From Colius striatus (lineage: Eukaryota; Chordata; Aves; Coliiformes; Coliidae): a DNA stretch of 64,000 nt. A program made the position numbers and the translations under genes. Positions 49,790-61,194 of this stretch are shown piece after piece (position 1 is the first letter of the stretch; every line of letters starts with the position of its first letter). The stretch lies in NCBI RefSeq assembly GCF_028858725.1, contig NC_084767.1, forward strand, positions 32,890,895 to 32,954,894, in the 5' to 3' direction. Below the pieces are notes generated by a model, which saw only the letters and a list, made by a program, of their open reading frames with translations, was not told the origin of the DNA and did not search any database.

Positions 49790-51620
49790 CAGAGGTTAAC
49801 TTTTCCCGGACGGCTGCTCCTCTCCGCCTCTCCTTGAGGCACGGCACCCGAGACCGCGCACTCGGTGCGTTGCCGCCGTAGGAGCGCGGCGCAGGAACCG
49901 GCCGCCCCTGCCCGGACACGGTTGGCGCGCGGGCAGCAGCGGCCCCCGCCTGGCCTCGCCGCCTAGGGGCGGTGTTGGCCCTATAACATCGCGCGCCGCT
50001 CGCCGGGGGCCCTGAGGGGCCCGGGGCTGTGAGGGGCACGGCGGGTGTGGACCCCTGCCCCGGGCCGGCGGCCGCGGAGGGCGTGAGCTGAGGTAAGAAG
50101 GCGGAGAAGTCGCAGCCCCGCGTGACTTGCCTTCTTTTTGAGCTCATTTTCGAGCCATGGAAGTCTCTGCTGTCTTTGGCAGGTCCTTCCGTCACACCTC
50201 GCACCCGCTCTGCCGGGCCGCCTTCAGTCACCGGGGCCTGAGCGCGCCGTTCCCGTTCATCAAGCCCGGCGGCTGGCGGCAGCAGCGCAGCGCTCGCTGG
50301 ATAACCGCGAGCTGCCGACCTGGCACTGTCCCTGCCTCTCCCCAGCAGCGCTCCTAACCCGAGTACCTCTGCACGAACGCTATGCAGGCTGCGGGCGTTT
50401 AAGGAGTTAACCTAAATTCTCTGCGCTCAGACGTTGCTTTGACTCTGACACGGGCGCAGCACCTTCCTAAAAATACGCGCAGGGAACCTTGACGCGACTA
50501 TCCCGACACACACTCCTCATAGACGGGACAATTCCTCCCGAGCTGCGGTGGCGCGATCCCGTTCTATAGATTTCTGCTCGCTCCCTCACAGCCCTACCTG
50601 CCCCTCGGCCGCGCACCGCCCAGAACGCCCATCTAGGCATCCCGCGGGCACGCTTCTCAACAAGCCTATTGGCCACCGCGGCGCCCCCGGGGGGCTGCCA
50701 CAGCGCTGAATGGCTCGGCGCCCCGTCCGTCACCGCCGCCTGTCAAAACACGCCCGGCTCCTGTCACAACAGAGCGGTGCCGCGGCGGCACTTCCTGCGC
50801 GCGCGCCGCCCGCACGGCGTTCCCTGCGCTCTGCCGGGCGGGCGACCCCGGCGCCCGGCGTTCCCGCGCCTGCTTCTGCTCACCCTCGGCGCTTTGTGCC
50901 GTCTCCGCGGCGCGGAGCAGCGTCCCTCTCCGGGGAGTCCCGCGCCGGCACCCTCAGTGCGGAAGACGAGGATGGCTCCTTCGATGAAAGTTGGCGCTAC
51001 CGCCGCCGTGTCGTGAGGGGAGCGCCGCAGGACGCCATCCGTGTGTGACCCCCAGCCCTCGGAGAAGTTGACACCGCTCGGCAGGGCGATGGCAGAGGCT
51101 GCCGGCGGCAAGGAGCAGCCGGCGGCGGGCCGTGCCCCTCCCGACGCCGCTCACTGTGCCGAAGAGGAGCCCGAGCCGGCTTCCCTGGACGTCTCGGCGG
51201 CGGCCGCAGGCAGGAGGCGGGAGCGCCGCAGCGGCGTCTCGGCCGTCGGTACTGGCGACCGCTTCCCTGGCAGCAGCCTGGGGCCGGCGACAGCATCCGA
51301 CCCCGACGCTTGCCTGCTGGAGGCGGCAAAGGCCACCCCCCGAAGGAGCAGCATCATCAAGGTAAGGGCGGACTGCCCCGGCCGGGAAGTTTCCGCGGGT
51401 CCCACGACACTGGGTTGCGGACGCTGAAGCCGCTCTTCGGTGCGCCTCTGCTCGCGAGACGGCCAGGGCTGGCAGGGGAGGGAGGCAGGGTGGGCAGAGG
51501 TGTGTAGGAGCCCGTCGGCCAGCGGCTGCCCCTATTTGCACCGAACAAGGGCGACGGGTCTAGGGCGTTGCCTCCCTGGAGCCCTCCGTTCCAAAGTGCG
51601 TCTCCGAGTGGCTGCTGGAG
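49790..51620. promoter_or_regulatory. PLCL1: CpG island with PLCL1 promoter and 5' UTR
   Basis: About 1.8 kb with very high GC and CpG, ending shortly after PLCL1 exon 1. A CCAAT motif on the minus strand (CTATTGGCC, near 50667) and many GC boxes occur, with no TATA. The transcription start and 5' UTR exons cannot be placed from sequence alone. The many long overlapping frames on both strands reflect base composition. Confidence 0.85.
51089..51361 (+). CDS. PLCL1: PLCL1 (PRIP-1) coding exon 1
   Basis: PLCL1 is a catalytically inactive phospholipase C-like protein that binds inositol 1,4,5-trisphosphate, protein phosphatase 1 and GABARAP and controls GABA-A receptor trafficking. This exon gives the first 91 residues, upstream of the PH domain. 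The start MAEAAGG resembles human MAEGAAG, the middle has RERRSGV, and the end LLEAAKATPRRSSIIK is nearly identical to human LLEAARATPRRSSIIK. The donor is AAG|GTAAGG, phase 0. The ATG has a good context (GCGATGG). The frame stays open upstream, but without an ATG. The low-complexity, acidic and Ala-rich middle differs from mammals, as expected for this disordered region. Later exons lie outside the window. Confidence 0.93.
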
Positions 51621-54525
51621 GGGATATCCTTGGGGGGCCCGGCCAGCCAGTCCCGGAGGAGAGGGCTCGTGTTGGTTTGTAGTGAGGTGTTGCACCTGCC
51701 GCCTCTGAGTAGTACCAGGATCTCTCCCGCAGTCGTGCGTCCTTCGTGAATTTCGCAGCAGGGCAGTTTATGACAGAATTGTAAAGTTTGGTGTGGTTTG
51801 GGTTTTTTTTGTGGTTTTTTTTTGATTTTTTGTGTGTAGCGGCTTGTATCTGTTTTTATTTAACGTTTTTAAAGTACCTGGAGGCAGAATAAATAGCTTA
51901 TATAGTGATGCCTTTCTTTTCTCTTGAGTAACAAAATATGCAGTGTCACAAATTTAACAGAAGACGTATTTGGAGACTTGAACGTAGAACAGACTGCTAT
52001 GGAGCAGCACAGCGTGTTTAATGTTCTGTGTGCAAAATTAACAGGTTGGGTGTGATCTTAAAATCCTCTGCCTTTGTTATAATCCAGTAAGGAAAATGGC
52101 CTTATGATCATGTTTATCTGAGGTTTTCTTCCCAGATTAATTTTTACGAATAAACCGTGTGGTTTCGAGTTAAGTGGTATCTTCTTGCAAGTACATAGGC
52201 TAATTGTGAGTTTCTGGGGAGATGATGAATGAAGTCTCCCGAGCAAACTTAATTTAGCATATGGTCACACGTGATCTTGTAGTGATTTGCACTTGGAAGG
52301 CATCGGGAGAGCAGCGGAAAATGAGACTTCACTTTTGTGGATGAATTAAGTCACTGAGCTCTAGCTCAAGGCAAGAAGCAAAGAATACATGCTTAGCTCT
52401 TAGAGCTCAGTATATCCATTCAAAGGGGAATGGATACACAAAATATTTGCCTTTTGTATTTTAAAGCTTTAACGTTTAGAGGAGACCGGAGGTAGTTAAG
52501 TCCAAAAGCAGCTCCAAGACTCTTTGAAAGTTGCACCTTGAAATATTAACCCATTGAGTTCAACGAAGCATTGAGGTGTGCTTTTAGTCTTTTAAAGGTA
52601 TCCACTGAATGAGATGGGAATGTTTCCAATCTGGAGTTGCATAAATGCATAAATGCTTTACTAAATCAGGACCAATGTTCTCTTAGTGCTCTGGTATGAA
52701 AATGATATTTTATCTTGGAATTGTGTGAAGGTTTCAAAAATTGAATGTACATAGGCTTGATTCAAGTTTAAAGAGCTTATAATTGCTTTAATAGACTATA
52801 CCAATTCTATGTGGTGGATATGTTTTAATGTCAGGAATGGTAGACAGATTTCAATGACTGGGTAGCATTTTCATTATAGGCTGATAATTTAGCAATACTA
52901 TTGGGAGTGATAGTAGTCTGTCTTCCAACTGGAGACAATTTCTGGAGATATACCCTAGGATGATGTTTAGCAGCAGACAGATTTCTGACAGAGGTAAGAA
53001 AATATTCAAGTTATTACTTAAGGAACTGGTAAAATATCATCTGAAATACTGGGTAAACTCAGTTTTCTGTGCTTTGGAATGGAGCATTCTAACCAAAGCA
53101 GCTGCAAAGAAGGGTAGCTAGGATGGGCTGATAATGTCAGTTAATTGAATACAGTATGAGGGAAAACAGGACAGCATTGCTTTTAAAACAGAGGATGCCT
53201 ATGTATAGATCCAGTCTGGAAACTAGAAAATTATTCCAGTCACTGTAAGGATCTGGAATGGTTTTATTATAGAAATGGAAAGAAAAATACCATAATTCAT
53301 CTTAAATTTAGTTGTTAAGTTGATGAGTTAAATTAGGTAACATGATTGTGTCTGATTCAGGTATCAGATTCAATATCAATATCAAATTGAAAATTTGCAG
53401 GCTATGCATCTCTAAGGCATACTGTTGGCACCCCATGCAGAGTATTACATTTATTTTCCCACAAGGTTGTTTCAGTAGCGTTTAAAAGAGTTTTGAATCA
53501 CAGTTTTTGTTTGACATTATATGAGTGAATGGGAAATACTTTTACTTTGGGATAGCAATTAAATAATTTATTTACTTGCATCTTTCAGGACTATCTGATG
53601 TCTTAGGAATCATTCTTCAGATGTTGAATGCAAATTTTAGCTGAAATTAAGATTAAAAACCCAACTTATTTTATGTGTTCTGTTTTTTCAGGACTTGGAG
53701 AAGTTCTGCCTAAGCATTATAAGTTTTGCAGAGGAACTAACTTTACAGTGTTTTATTATATTTATTTGACCCTAAGAAATCTTTATGTTCATATAATTCA
53801 GAATAGTATTCCATTGCTTTCTTGAAACCGATGTTACCATCTGAAAAAGGGAGTTGAAAGCAAAGGAAGCTGTACAGGAAGAGCAAGCTCTTACTCTGCA
53901 GGAGTTGAACACTCTTACCGTGTTTTCCCATTTCTCTCCCAATTATTTAAAAGCATACTTTAAGCATGAGTGATCTCACTGAATTAAGCAGAAAGTTAAA
54001 ATTCTGTAGATTTAGATGTTCAAAGTACATTTTTAACAACATTTTTTACCCAGCTGTCTTTTAGAACTCTGCAAGATTCAAGATTAGCATCTGAGTGCAA
54101 TTTGAATGGAGGCCAGGCTTGCTTACGTTGGACTGTTTTGGCATTGACAGTGCAACTATGAAGTACAAAGGGCTGAAAAAGACTTGCTTAAAAAACCTTT
54201 TCTGAAGCAAATTACATTTGGCATATACTGCTAGTAAAATATCAACCCTTCTAGATAATCTTCAGTTCATTCGTGTGCTCTCTATTTGGCTTCAGAAACC
54301 AGAGAACTCATTTATATAAAAAAGAACAAAATGTAACTGGGGTATTTTTCTTCCCATTTTGCTTTGCTAATGTTCACAGCTTTGTAGATCAAGGTAAAAT
54401 TGAAATAACATCAATGAGAAATAGTTGTGGCCACTCTTGTGGTTTAGAAAATTTTCCTAATACATGTGCATTAGTTGTTGGGTTTTTTTGGTGTTTTTTT
54501 TTTTTTTTTAATGCAAGGAAGTGTT

Positions 54526-54687
54526 AAGTGGTCTTATTGCAGAACTGGAACAAGAAAGGATTTTTGCCCTGAGAAGCCTGAGTCAATAGAAGATAATGGT
54601 AGGGACATAAAATTAGAGAAAGGGCAAGAGAGCATGGAACTTGACCCATTTTTGACAAAGCCTAAAGATGAGCCACATGTTGACTAA
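54526..54687 (+). other. Protein-like short open frame followed by a poly(A) signal
   Basis: The frame ends KPESIEDNGRDIKLEKGQ + ESMELDPFLTKPKDEPHVD-stop, charged and protein-like, after a T16 tract and two possible AG acceptors (CAAG at about 54519 and TTGCAG at 54541). AATAAA follows at 54756-54761, about 70 nt after the stop. Neither acceptor gives the phase needed to join PLCL1 exon 1, so it is not an in-frame alternative PLCL1 end. It may be a terminal exon of another transcript, a relic, or chance. The family is not recognised. Confidence 0.2.
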
Positions 54688-55684
54688 ATTATTTTCCAAG
54701 TTTGGTTTGATTTTTTTTTTTTTTTAAATGAATAATCCAGGGCCAGTTGTTTGCAAATAAAATGTTAATTGCAGCTGCTTTTAGGTCGGGAGAATGGAAG
54801 ACAGTGCTCACAACTGTATTTCTTCTTTCTTTGTATATAATGCTTTGCAAGCCTTCTTATGTGGGGTTCTAAACAGAGCTGACTGGTGTTGTTTTCCTTC
54901 TGGTACGTTCTTCTGACATTATCATGTATGAGCATTTTAGTAAATGGGTAGGAAGGCTCTGTAATTTGTTACATAATTCCTACTGAAATATTTCGTAACT
55001 TTTAACCAAAATATTTCCCTGTCAGTTCTTATCAGGCTTCACTCTGTATTTTGTTTGCATGTAATACAAACTTTTAGGATCATATGGGTTTTTTTCTTCC
55101 TAGATCTTTGTGTTGAGATGCTGTAGCAGATAACGCAGTGCTGCATTATGTTAGTAACAGCAGACTATGCCCATGAAGTGAGCTTGAAGTAGGAACTACA
55201 GAGTCAGACTTTCATTTCAGTCACAGTGGAGCTATGAGACCTTTCACTGAAGTTATTCCAAAGACTGTTTTCTTCTGTTTCATGCACAGATTATTTTCTT
55301 TAAAAACCAGTAGAGTTGTCTTTGCCTGTTATATCATACTAGTCAAAGAACTTCAAGGATTATTGAATTCATTAGTGGAAGTGTATCAAGATAGCCAGCT
55401 GGCTTGTTTCAGGAGGTTGTATTCATCCTAGGGACATTTTTAGCTTTAAACAACCCCAAACCTACATAAAAAAGAATGAGACTTCCTTTCTTTAAGCTTA
55501 TGTTCTGAAGTGTGGTGACAGAATTTAAGTGTTTTCAATACACAATACATCTGTCTATGCAACATGACTATTTAAGACTTTTTTTTCAGGAGACAGTAGA
55601 GTTTTTCAGGGTTGTAATGATTCTCCAGGAACTCTTACTTAGCTTTTTGCTGTGTAAGCCTACATTTTGATACTTGCTATTTAA

Positions 55685-55858
55685 TAATCTAAAACTACGA
55701 CTATGTAAGAGTCATTAAAGGTGATTAATTATTTGATAGGCCAATGGCATTTCTTTACATTCTTTGGCATATCATCTAAAACTACGTCTATGGAAGAGTC
55801 ATTAGAGGTGATTAATTATTTGATAGGCCAATGGCATTTCTTTACATTCTTTAGCATA
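55685..55858. repeat. 87-bp tandem duplication, two copies
   Basis: Two adjacent copies share CTAAAACTACG, AAGAGTCATTA, GGTGATTAATTATTTGATAG and CCAATGGCATTTCTTTACAT with only a few differences. The period is 87 bp (55689 versus 55776). A 12-bp unit AATACATTAGAG is repeated three times just downstream, at 55886-55921. Confidence 0.93.
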
Positions 55859-58800
55859 TCCATAAGTACCTTAGAAAATGAGGAAAATACATTAGAGAAT
55901 ACATTAGAGAATACACTAGAGCCTAAAAAACATATAATGAAGGACAAGAGTGACATGCCTAGCCATGGAAATACTGCCATAAAATGAGAAATTAATCATA
56001 TTGGTCTGGAAAAAAGTAACTGGTGGGTGATATTTTAATTTATGTAAATTCCCAGATACTGTGGAAAGAGAAACAAGGAACTGATACTCACTCCCTTTCA
56101 GAGTGTGAGGTAGGGGAAGCCCAGTAGTGATAGTTACATAGCAGCAGGTTTAAAATAAATGAAAGTATTTTCTGTTGCAGCATGTGATCAAGTCATGCAC
56201 TTAACAGCCACAGGATGCTCTGGCAGTCAGAAATGTAAATAAATTCAAGCAGGTTCAAATGACAAAACAATGGAACGGAAGCTTCACAGCGCACCAAAAG
56301 TATCTGGCATAGAAGGTCTCTAAACTACAAGCGGTTGAACACTGGGAAGCTACAGTGGAGAATTCATCACTTTGTACTTATCTGTCTTCCCATACCTGTG
56401 TTCCTGTAGGTGGGATACTAGACTAGATTGACCTTTATCTAACCTCGTATCTGTTTATTCAGAAAAAGTTAAATACACTGTTAAGAGATGCAGAAGAGTG
56501 TTTTCTATTATTACTAGTGTAAAAATTTCTTATAAATGAAAAGAATCTTCTCAGTTAGTTGTTTGGAAATACTTTTTTTCCCCCCAGCTTTACAGAAGAG
56601 AATCATTTTGGAAATAGTTTTTTGTGTTGCTGCAGCATAGCTTTTTATATAGTCAGTACACCACTTTTTTCTTGAGGATTTACTTCAGACATATTTGAAC
56701 AGAATCTGTCCTGGTTGTAGAGCTGCTTTTGTGAAATTAATTATATCCAGTACTTAGTGAAGATGGACAGTTTTTCTATGGAACTGTTATATTTATCACT
56801 ATGATACTTTCTCATGTTAGGCAGTTAGCGTTTCTGATTTGGGACTGAACCCCCACCTCTTCCCTGAAAATAAAGCAACATTGGTAGGTCCAGTATGGCT
56901 GTGCCTAAAATGATAAGGTTGTAGTGAGAAGGATTCTCACAATTCTTGTGGAATTTTTTGTCAAGCTATGAATAGTAATTATCTGTAGCAATGAAGACCA
57001 CAATCCACTGAAGTCCTAAGTATATAAAATGGGATTGAGGTGCAGGATTTAGGCATATGGGTCCCATGAAGGTGTCTTGTAGCTTCTAATGCCTTTCAGG
57101 AACCTACGTTTTGCCAGAAAAGTTTTTTTAGAGAGATTCTTATATTGTGCAGGCCCAGAGCCATTTATACTTGCTGCTGAACATTGTAATATGGACCTCA
57201 TTTCAAAGTCAATCTGTGAAAAATAGGTGAAGGCTTCTTTCCAGTCAATCTCTTAGAATTTGTCATGCTTTAATTAGACTTTTTAATGGTTGGATTTGCC
57301 ACAAAATACAATAATTCATATTTCAAGCCATCTCTGCACTAAAGAGTTATTTAAGTGAAATTCTGCTCAGGGAGGAACATGGGGCCTTACTACAAGTCTT
57401 AAAAATCAATGAGAGACTTTTACACTGAATTTTGTAAACTTTAGTTAGTACTCTCAAAAAAATCAAGCCCAAGTAACCTACATCCAGGTGAAACTGCTTC
57501 TGTTGAAGTTTATAGCAAATTTGTCCATTATGCTGACTGCTAACTTTCAAGTAGTTTTCTTGTTAATTGATTCCATATGGCATGTAACACATGGCTAATG
57601 GTCCCATTAAACATGTGAGCAGAAATGGATAATAGAATTGTGTTTGTGGTATCTTTCCACATAGTATCATAACAGTAAAGATTATTTGCATGTCTTCTAC
57701 TGAAATTACTTAAAAGGTGACCTTTTTCAAACTGTCAACATAATATCCTTTCTGCTATTTACCAACAAATCTGGAGATCTGCAAATGCAAGTTCTGGCAG
57801 GTCTTTTCAGGAAGTTGTTTGGTAGGTTTTCTAGGTAAGAGGTAGGAGCTGTTATGGTCAGGAATAAGAGATGAAGTTTGTGATACTAGTTGATTTGGTT
57901 TTCAAGTATGTTGTGGGCACAAAGACTGTTGTGCAAAAGTACTTCAAATAATTTAAAATAATGTTCTGTTGGAATAATGGCATAGAGCAGCAGTGGAGGA
58001 ATGCTTTCTACTGTTTTCAAAATATGTTAAGCAGCTATTAATATCTGTGCAGAGATATGAATAATTTTTTCACATAATAATATTTTAGTCGTTTTGTAGT
58101 TCCACTGAGATTCTGTGGATTCTTTTGTTACTCCATCAGTAACAAAAATGTTTTATTCGAGATAATGGTATGGATTTTTTTTCCATCCTTCCTCGTGGTA
58201 GATGTGAAAATACAGACAGTTATGGTAGAATCAATAATGCATCCTCTGTGGTGAAACATTTAGCCCATCATGTTGGTAAACCTACTCAGCATATTTTTTT
58301 TCTTTCCAGTATGCACCTGGTAGGTGTAATTTTTGTTAATAGCTTGGTGATTTTTCTAAGTAGGGAATCATGATTAATACAACTTTTTATTACACATGTA
58401 TTTTAGCTTATTTTTTTTTTTATTTTAGCCAGTATGACTTTGAGGTTTTGATATTTGCGACAGTTTAGGAACTGAGTTGAGTTCTGTAAAAGGCTAAATA
58501 TCTTTACCAAATAATAACAAGTTCTGAAGACTAGTATCTTTATATGTATTAGTGAAGGAGTGTATTTACAGTCAAAGCTTTATTCTTAACTCTTTCTGTA
58601 TCTTAAACATTTTTAGTTTTGAAGCCTACTTACTTAGAATACTGTCTTCTGAGGGAATCTTTTTTATGTCAGAAATTCACAATTTTAGTGATTATTAAGC
58701 TCCTTTGTGAAATGCATTTAAATTACTGAGATTATTGCAATGACTTCCTTTAGTCATGGTTCATTGTTAACATGTTTATGTATTAAGTTGAAAGTCTCTG

Positions 58801-59104
58801 ATCAGTAAGATTGTGTACAGGCCCTATTTAAATAATTAACTGGAATTAAACTGAGATAAAATATTCCTGTTCCAGGGCTCACACCATGAAGCAAACAAAG
58901 AGGAGAATCAAGCCTTCATGGTGTACATTTACAGCTAGAATATTTTTAAAAATCTTCTCAGTAGAGTAGCAAAGTAGTAAGACTACTAAAACTTACCTTT
59001 TAGTCTTTGCTGTACATTTAAAAAGGCATGTCACAGTAACAGTACCTGACACATGCTGCCTAAAAGAATCCCAAGACTAATTTTGTTGATGTAAGCAGCT
59101 CTGG

Positions 59105-59186
59105 AATATTTTCTGTAGCTGTTTTTTGCTAGGATAATCCAAGACATGGTGGATTATCCTAGCAAAAAACAGCTACAGAAAATATT
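59105..59186. repeat. Perfect 37-bp inverted repeat with 8-nt loop
   Basis: Left arm 59105-59141 starts AATATTTTCTGTAGCTGTTT. Right arm 59150-59186 is its exact reverse complement, ending AGCTACAGAAAATATT. The loop is AGACATGG. No mismatch in 37 bp, and symmetry stops at both outer edges. It ends 8 bp before LTR copy C. Confidence 0.95.
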
Positions 59187-59194
59187 TATTAGAA

Positions 59195-60195
59195 TGTCGT
59201 GGTTTTACCCAGCCAGCAATGAAGCATCATGACAGTCTCTTGCTCACTGCCCCTCACCCATCCCAACCCTCATTAGGATGGCAGAGGCCATAGTGAGATG
59301 GGAGGAAAAAAAAGATAATCAAGGATGTTGTGGATCAAGACAAGGGCAGGGAGGGCTCACTGCTAATTATGATTCTGGGCAAAACAGACTCCACTACTCA
59401 ACTTAGAGAGGAACGTACGGAAAGTTTATTCTACTACACATAAGAAACAGAATAGAACACAAAACCCGGACAGGGTGATGAGAAATATACAACCAAGACT
59501 TTAAGATCTCCCTCCTCCATCTGTCCTTTCTTCCTGGACCCAGCTCACTGCTCCCGATATCTCTTACCTCCTCCCCGCTCAGGGGCTCAGGGGAGTAGGG
59601 AATGGGGGATGTGGTCAGTCCCTCACAGATGGGCTCTGCCGCTTTTCTCTTCTCAGAGGAGAATGTCTCCTTGCATTCTTGTCCTCTCATGTCCGTCCCA
59701 TGGGACACAGTCCTTAATGAACTTCTCTGGTGTGGATTCTTCCCAACAGTTACAGCTTCTGCCTATACAGGGTCCCTCACATGGGACACAGCCTCCTCTG
59801 GGCATAGTCAGTGCCCCTGGTGCAGGGTCTTTTATGAAATGCAAACAAATCTCAGCTTCACCAATCCTCTCCACAGGATGCAGGGAAGTCTCTGCTCCAG
59901 CACACCTCCTCCTCTCTTCCCTCACTGACCTTGGGGTCTGCATGGTCACTTCACTCTCTTCCCACTCCTTGCACCACCACCAGCTGGAAAAAGAAAGAAA
60001 AACAGAACAAGAAAGAACAGGAAGAGCCCTCCCCTTCCAGCTTCTTCTTAAAAAGTGATCATGGAGACACCTAATTGGCTCAGCTCTAGAAGTGGGTCTG
60101 ACTTGAGCTGAGGAGTTTCGAGCAACTTCTCACAGTGAGCCATCTTTACAGCCCCTTCCCCATTACCAGAAACAGCTTCACACAAAACCACGATA
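59195..60195 (-). mobile_element. LTR copy C (same family as 40.2 and 47.4 kb)
   Basis: About 1.0 kb. Plus-strand edges are TGTCGTGGTTTTACCC on the left and CACAAAACCACGATA on the right (inverted termini; the LTR start has TA in place of TG). On the minus strand it has AATAAA (59425-59430 on the plus map), the TTTTTAAGAAG TATA region near 60047-60054 and the same Cys-rich coding-like unit as copy B, broken into two frames. No convincing 5-bp target duplication was seen. Confidence 0.82.
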
Positions 60196-60710
60196 TATAT
60201 TCATACTGATTATTCCCCAGTTTCTCTATCCTGCTAGATCATATCCCTCCTAGTTGATCGATGCCATGCTGCTTTGGTACTTCTTCAAGGAATAAAAGCA
60301 TATCTTTGCTGCCTAGTGTTTTGTTCAGAGATTCATACAAAGTGGAAATTAGTTTGAGTGCTGCAAAGTTGATTTCTGTGAGTGTAAATGACCACAGAAG
60401 AAACAGGGTGGTGAAGAAAAGAGTGGTTTAAGAGACCTCCTGCTTATGCAGAAATGGCTCCTTCTTTTGTGTTTGCTAGTTACCTATCCCTGTGGTTTGC
60501 ATCTCCTAGAAAGTGTATCTGCTTAAAAACACCAAGCAAATACAGAAGAACAACTAATCAAACAAAAACTTCTGCCAGAAGTATTGATGAAAAACACCTC
60601 ATGAATTTAATAATTTCTGTAACACTGGATCCTAATGTAAAGTCAATAAATTTTGAGGTGCATGTGTGCTAAAGTGACCACATGAGAATGTTAGCTACAC
60701 CATGTTTGCC

Positions 60711-60735
60711 AAAAAAAAAAAAAAAAAAAAAAAAA
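60711..60735. repeat. Poly(A) run, 25 nt
   Basis: Uninterrupted A25, 26 bp upstream of the ERVL-type solo LTR. No retrotransposon body was recognised before it. Confidence 0.9.
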
Positions 60736-60761
60736 GCAGGAAGTAAATAGCAATTGGAAGT

Positions 60762-61194
60762 TGTTGTGGTTTTGTCCAGGCAGGGACAAAGAGCCATGAG
60801 GGTGCTCGCTCACTCCTCCCCTTCCCAGCAGAACGGGGAGGGGAACCGAAGAAAAAGGGAAAACCCATGTAGGTTGAAATAACAGTTTAAAAGAACATCA
60901 ATAAGAAGAAACAAGTTCAGGAAAAACAGTTATAACACTAAATGAAGGGACATACAAAAGGAATGGTGCGTACCGCAGCTGCTCTCCACCCAGGACCCGA
61001 CACAACTGCTCCTGCCCAGCAGCCGAACCCGTGGCTCCACAGCGCTGCCCCTGACTAGCTCCCTGCCTGTATGTACTGGGCATGACTTCAGTATGGTATC
61101 AAATACCTGTTGGCCAGCCTGGGTCAGCTGCCCATGCTGTACCCCTTACTACCTCCTCATCGAAGTTAACCTTATCCTAGCCCAAACCAGGACA
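60762..61194 (-). mobile_element. Solo LTR, avian ERVL type, with 5-bp target duplication
   Basis: 433 bp bounded on the plus strand by TGTTGTGGTTTTG and CCCAAACCAGGACA. It is flanked by GAAGT on both sides (60757-60761 and 61195-61199), which fixes the edges exactly. The minus strand reads TGTCCTGGTTTGGGC then GATAAGGTTAAC, typical of avian ERVL-type LTRs, and carries GTCATGCCCAGTACATACAG where related LTRs have the TATA box (here degraded). Antisense to PLCL1. Confidence 0.87.

Noticed and set aside
51041-51088. Upstream extension of the PLCL1 frame to 51041
   Set aside because: The first codon there is GTG, with no ATG before 51089. The ATG at 51089 has a good context and aligns with the human start.
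49758-51695. Frames up to 195 codons on the minus strand around PLCL1 exon 1
   Set aside because: They are mirror frames of a CpG island. Only the plus-strand frame from 51089 matches a known protein.
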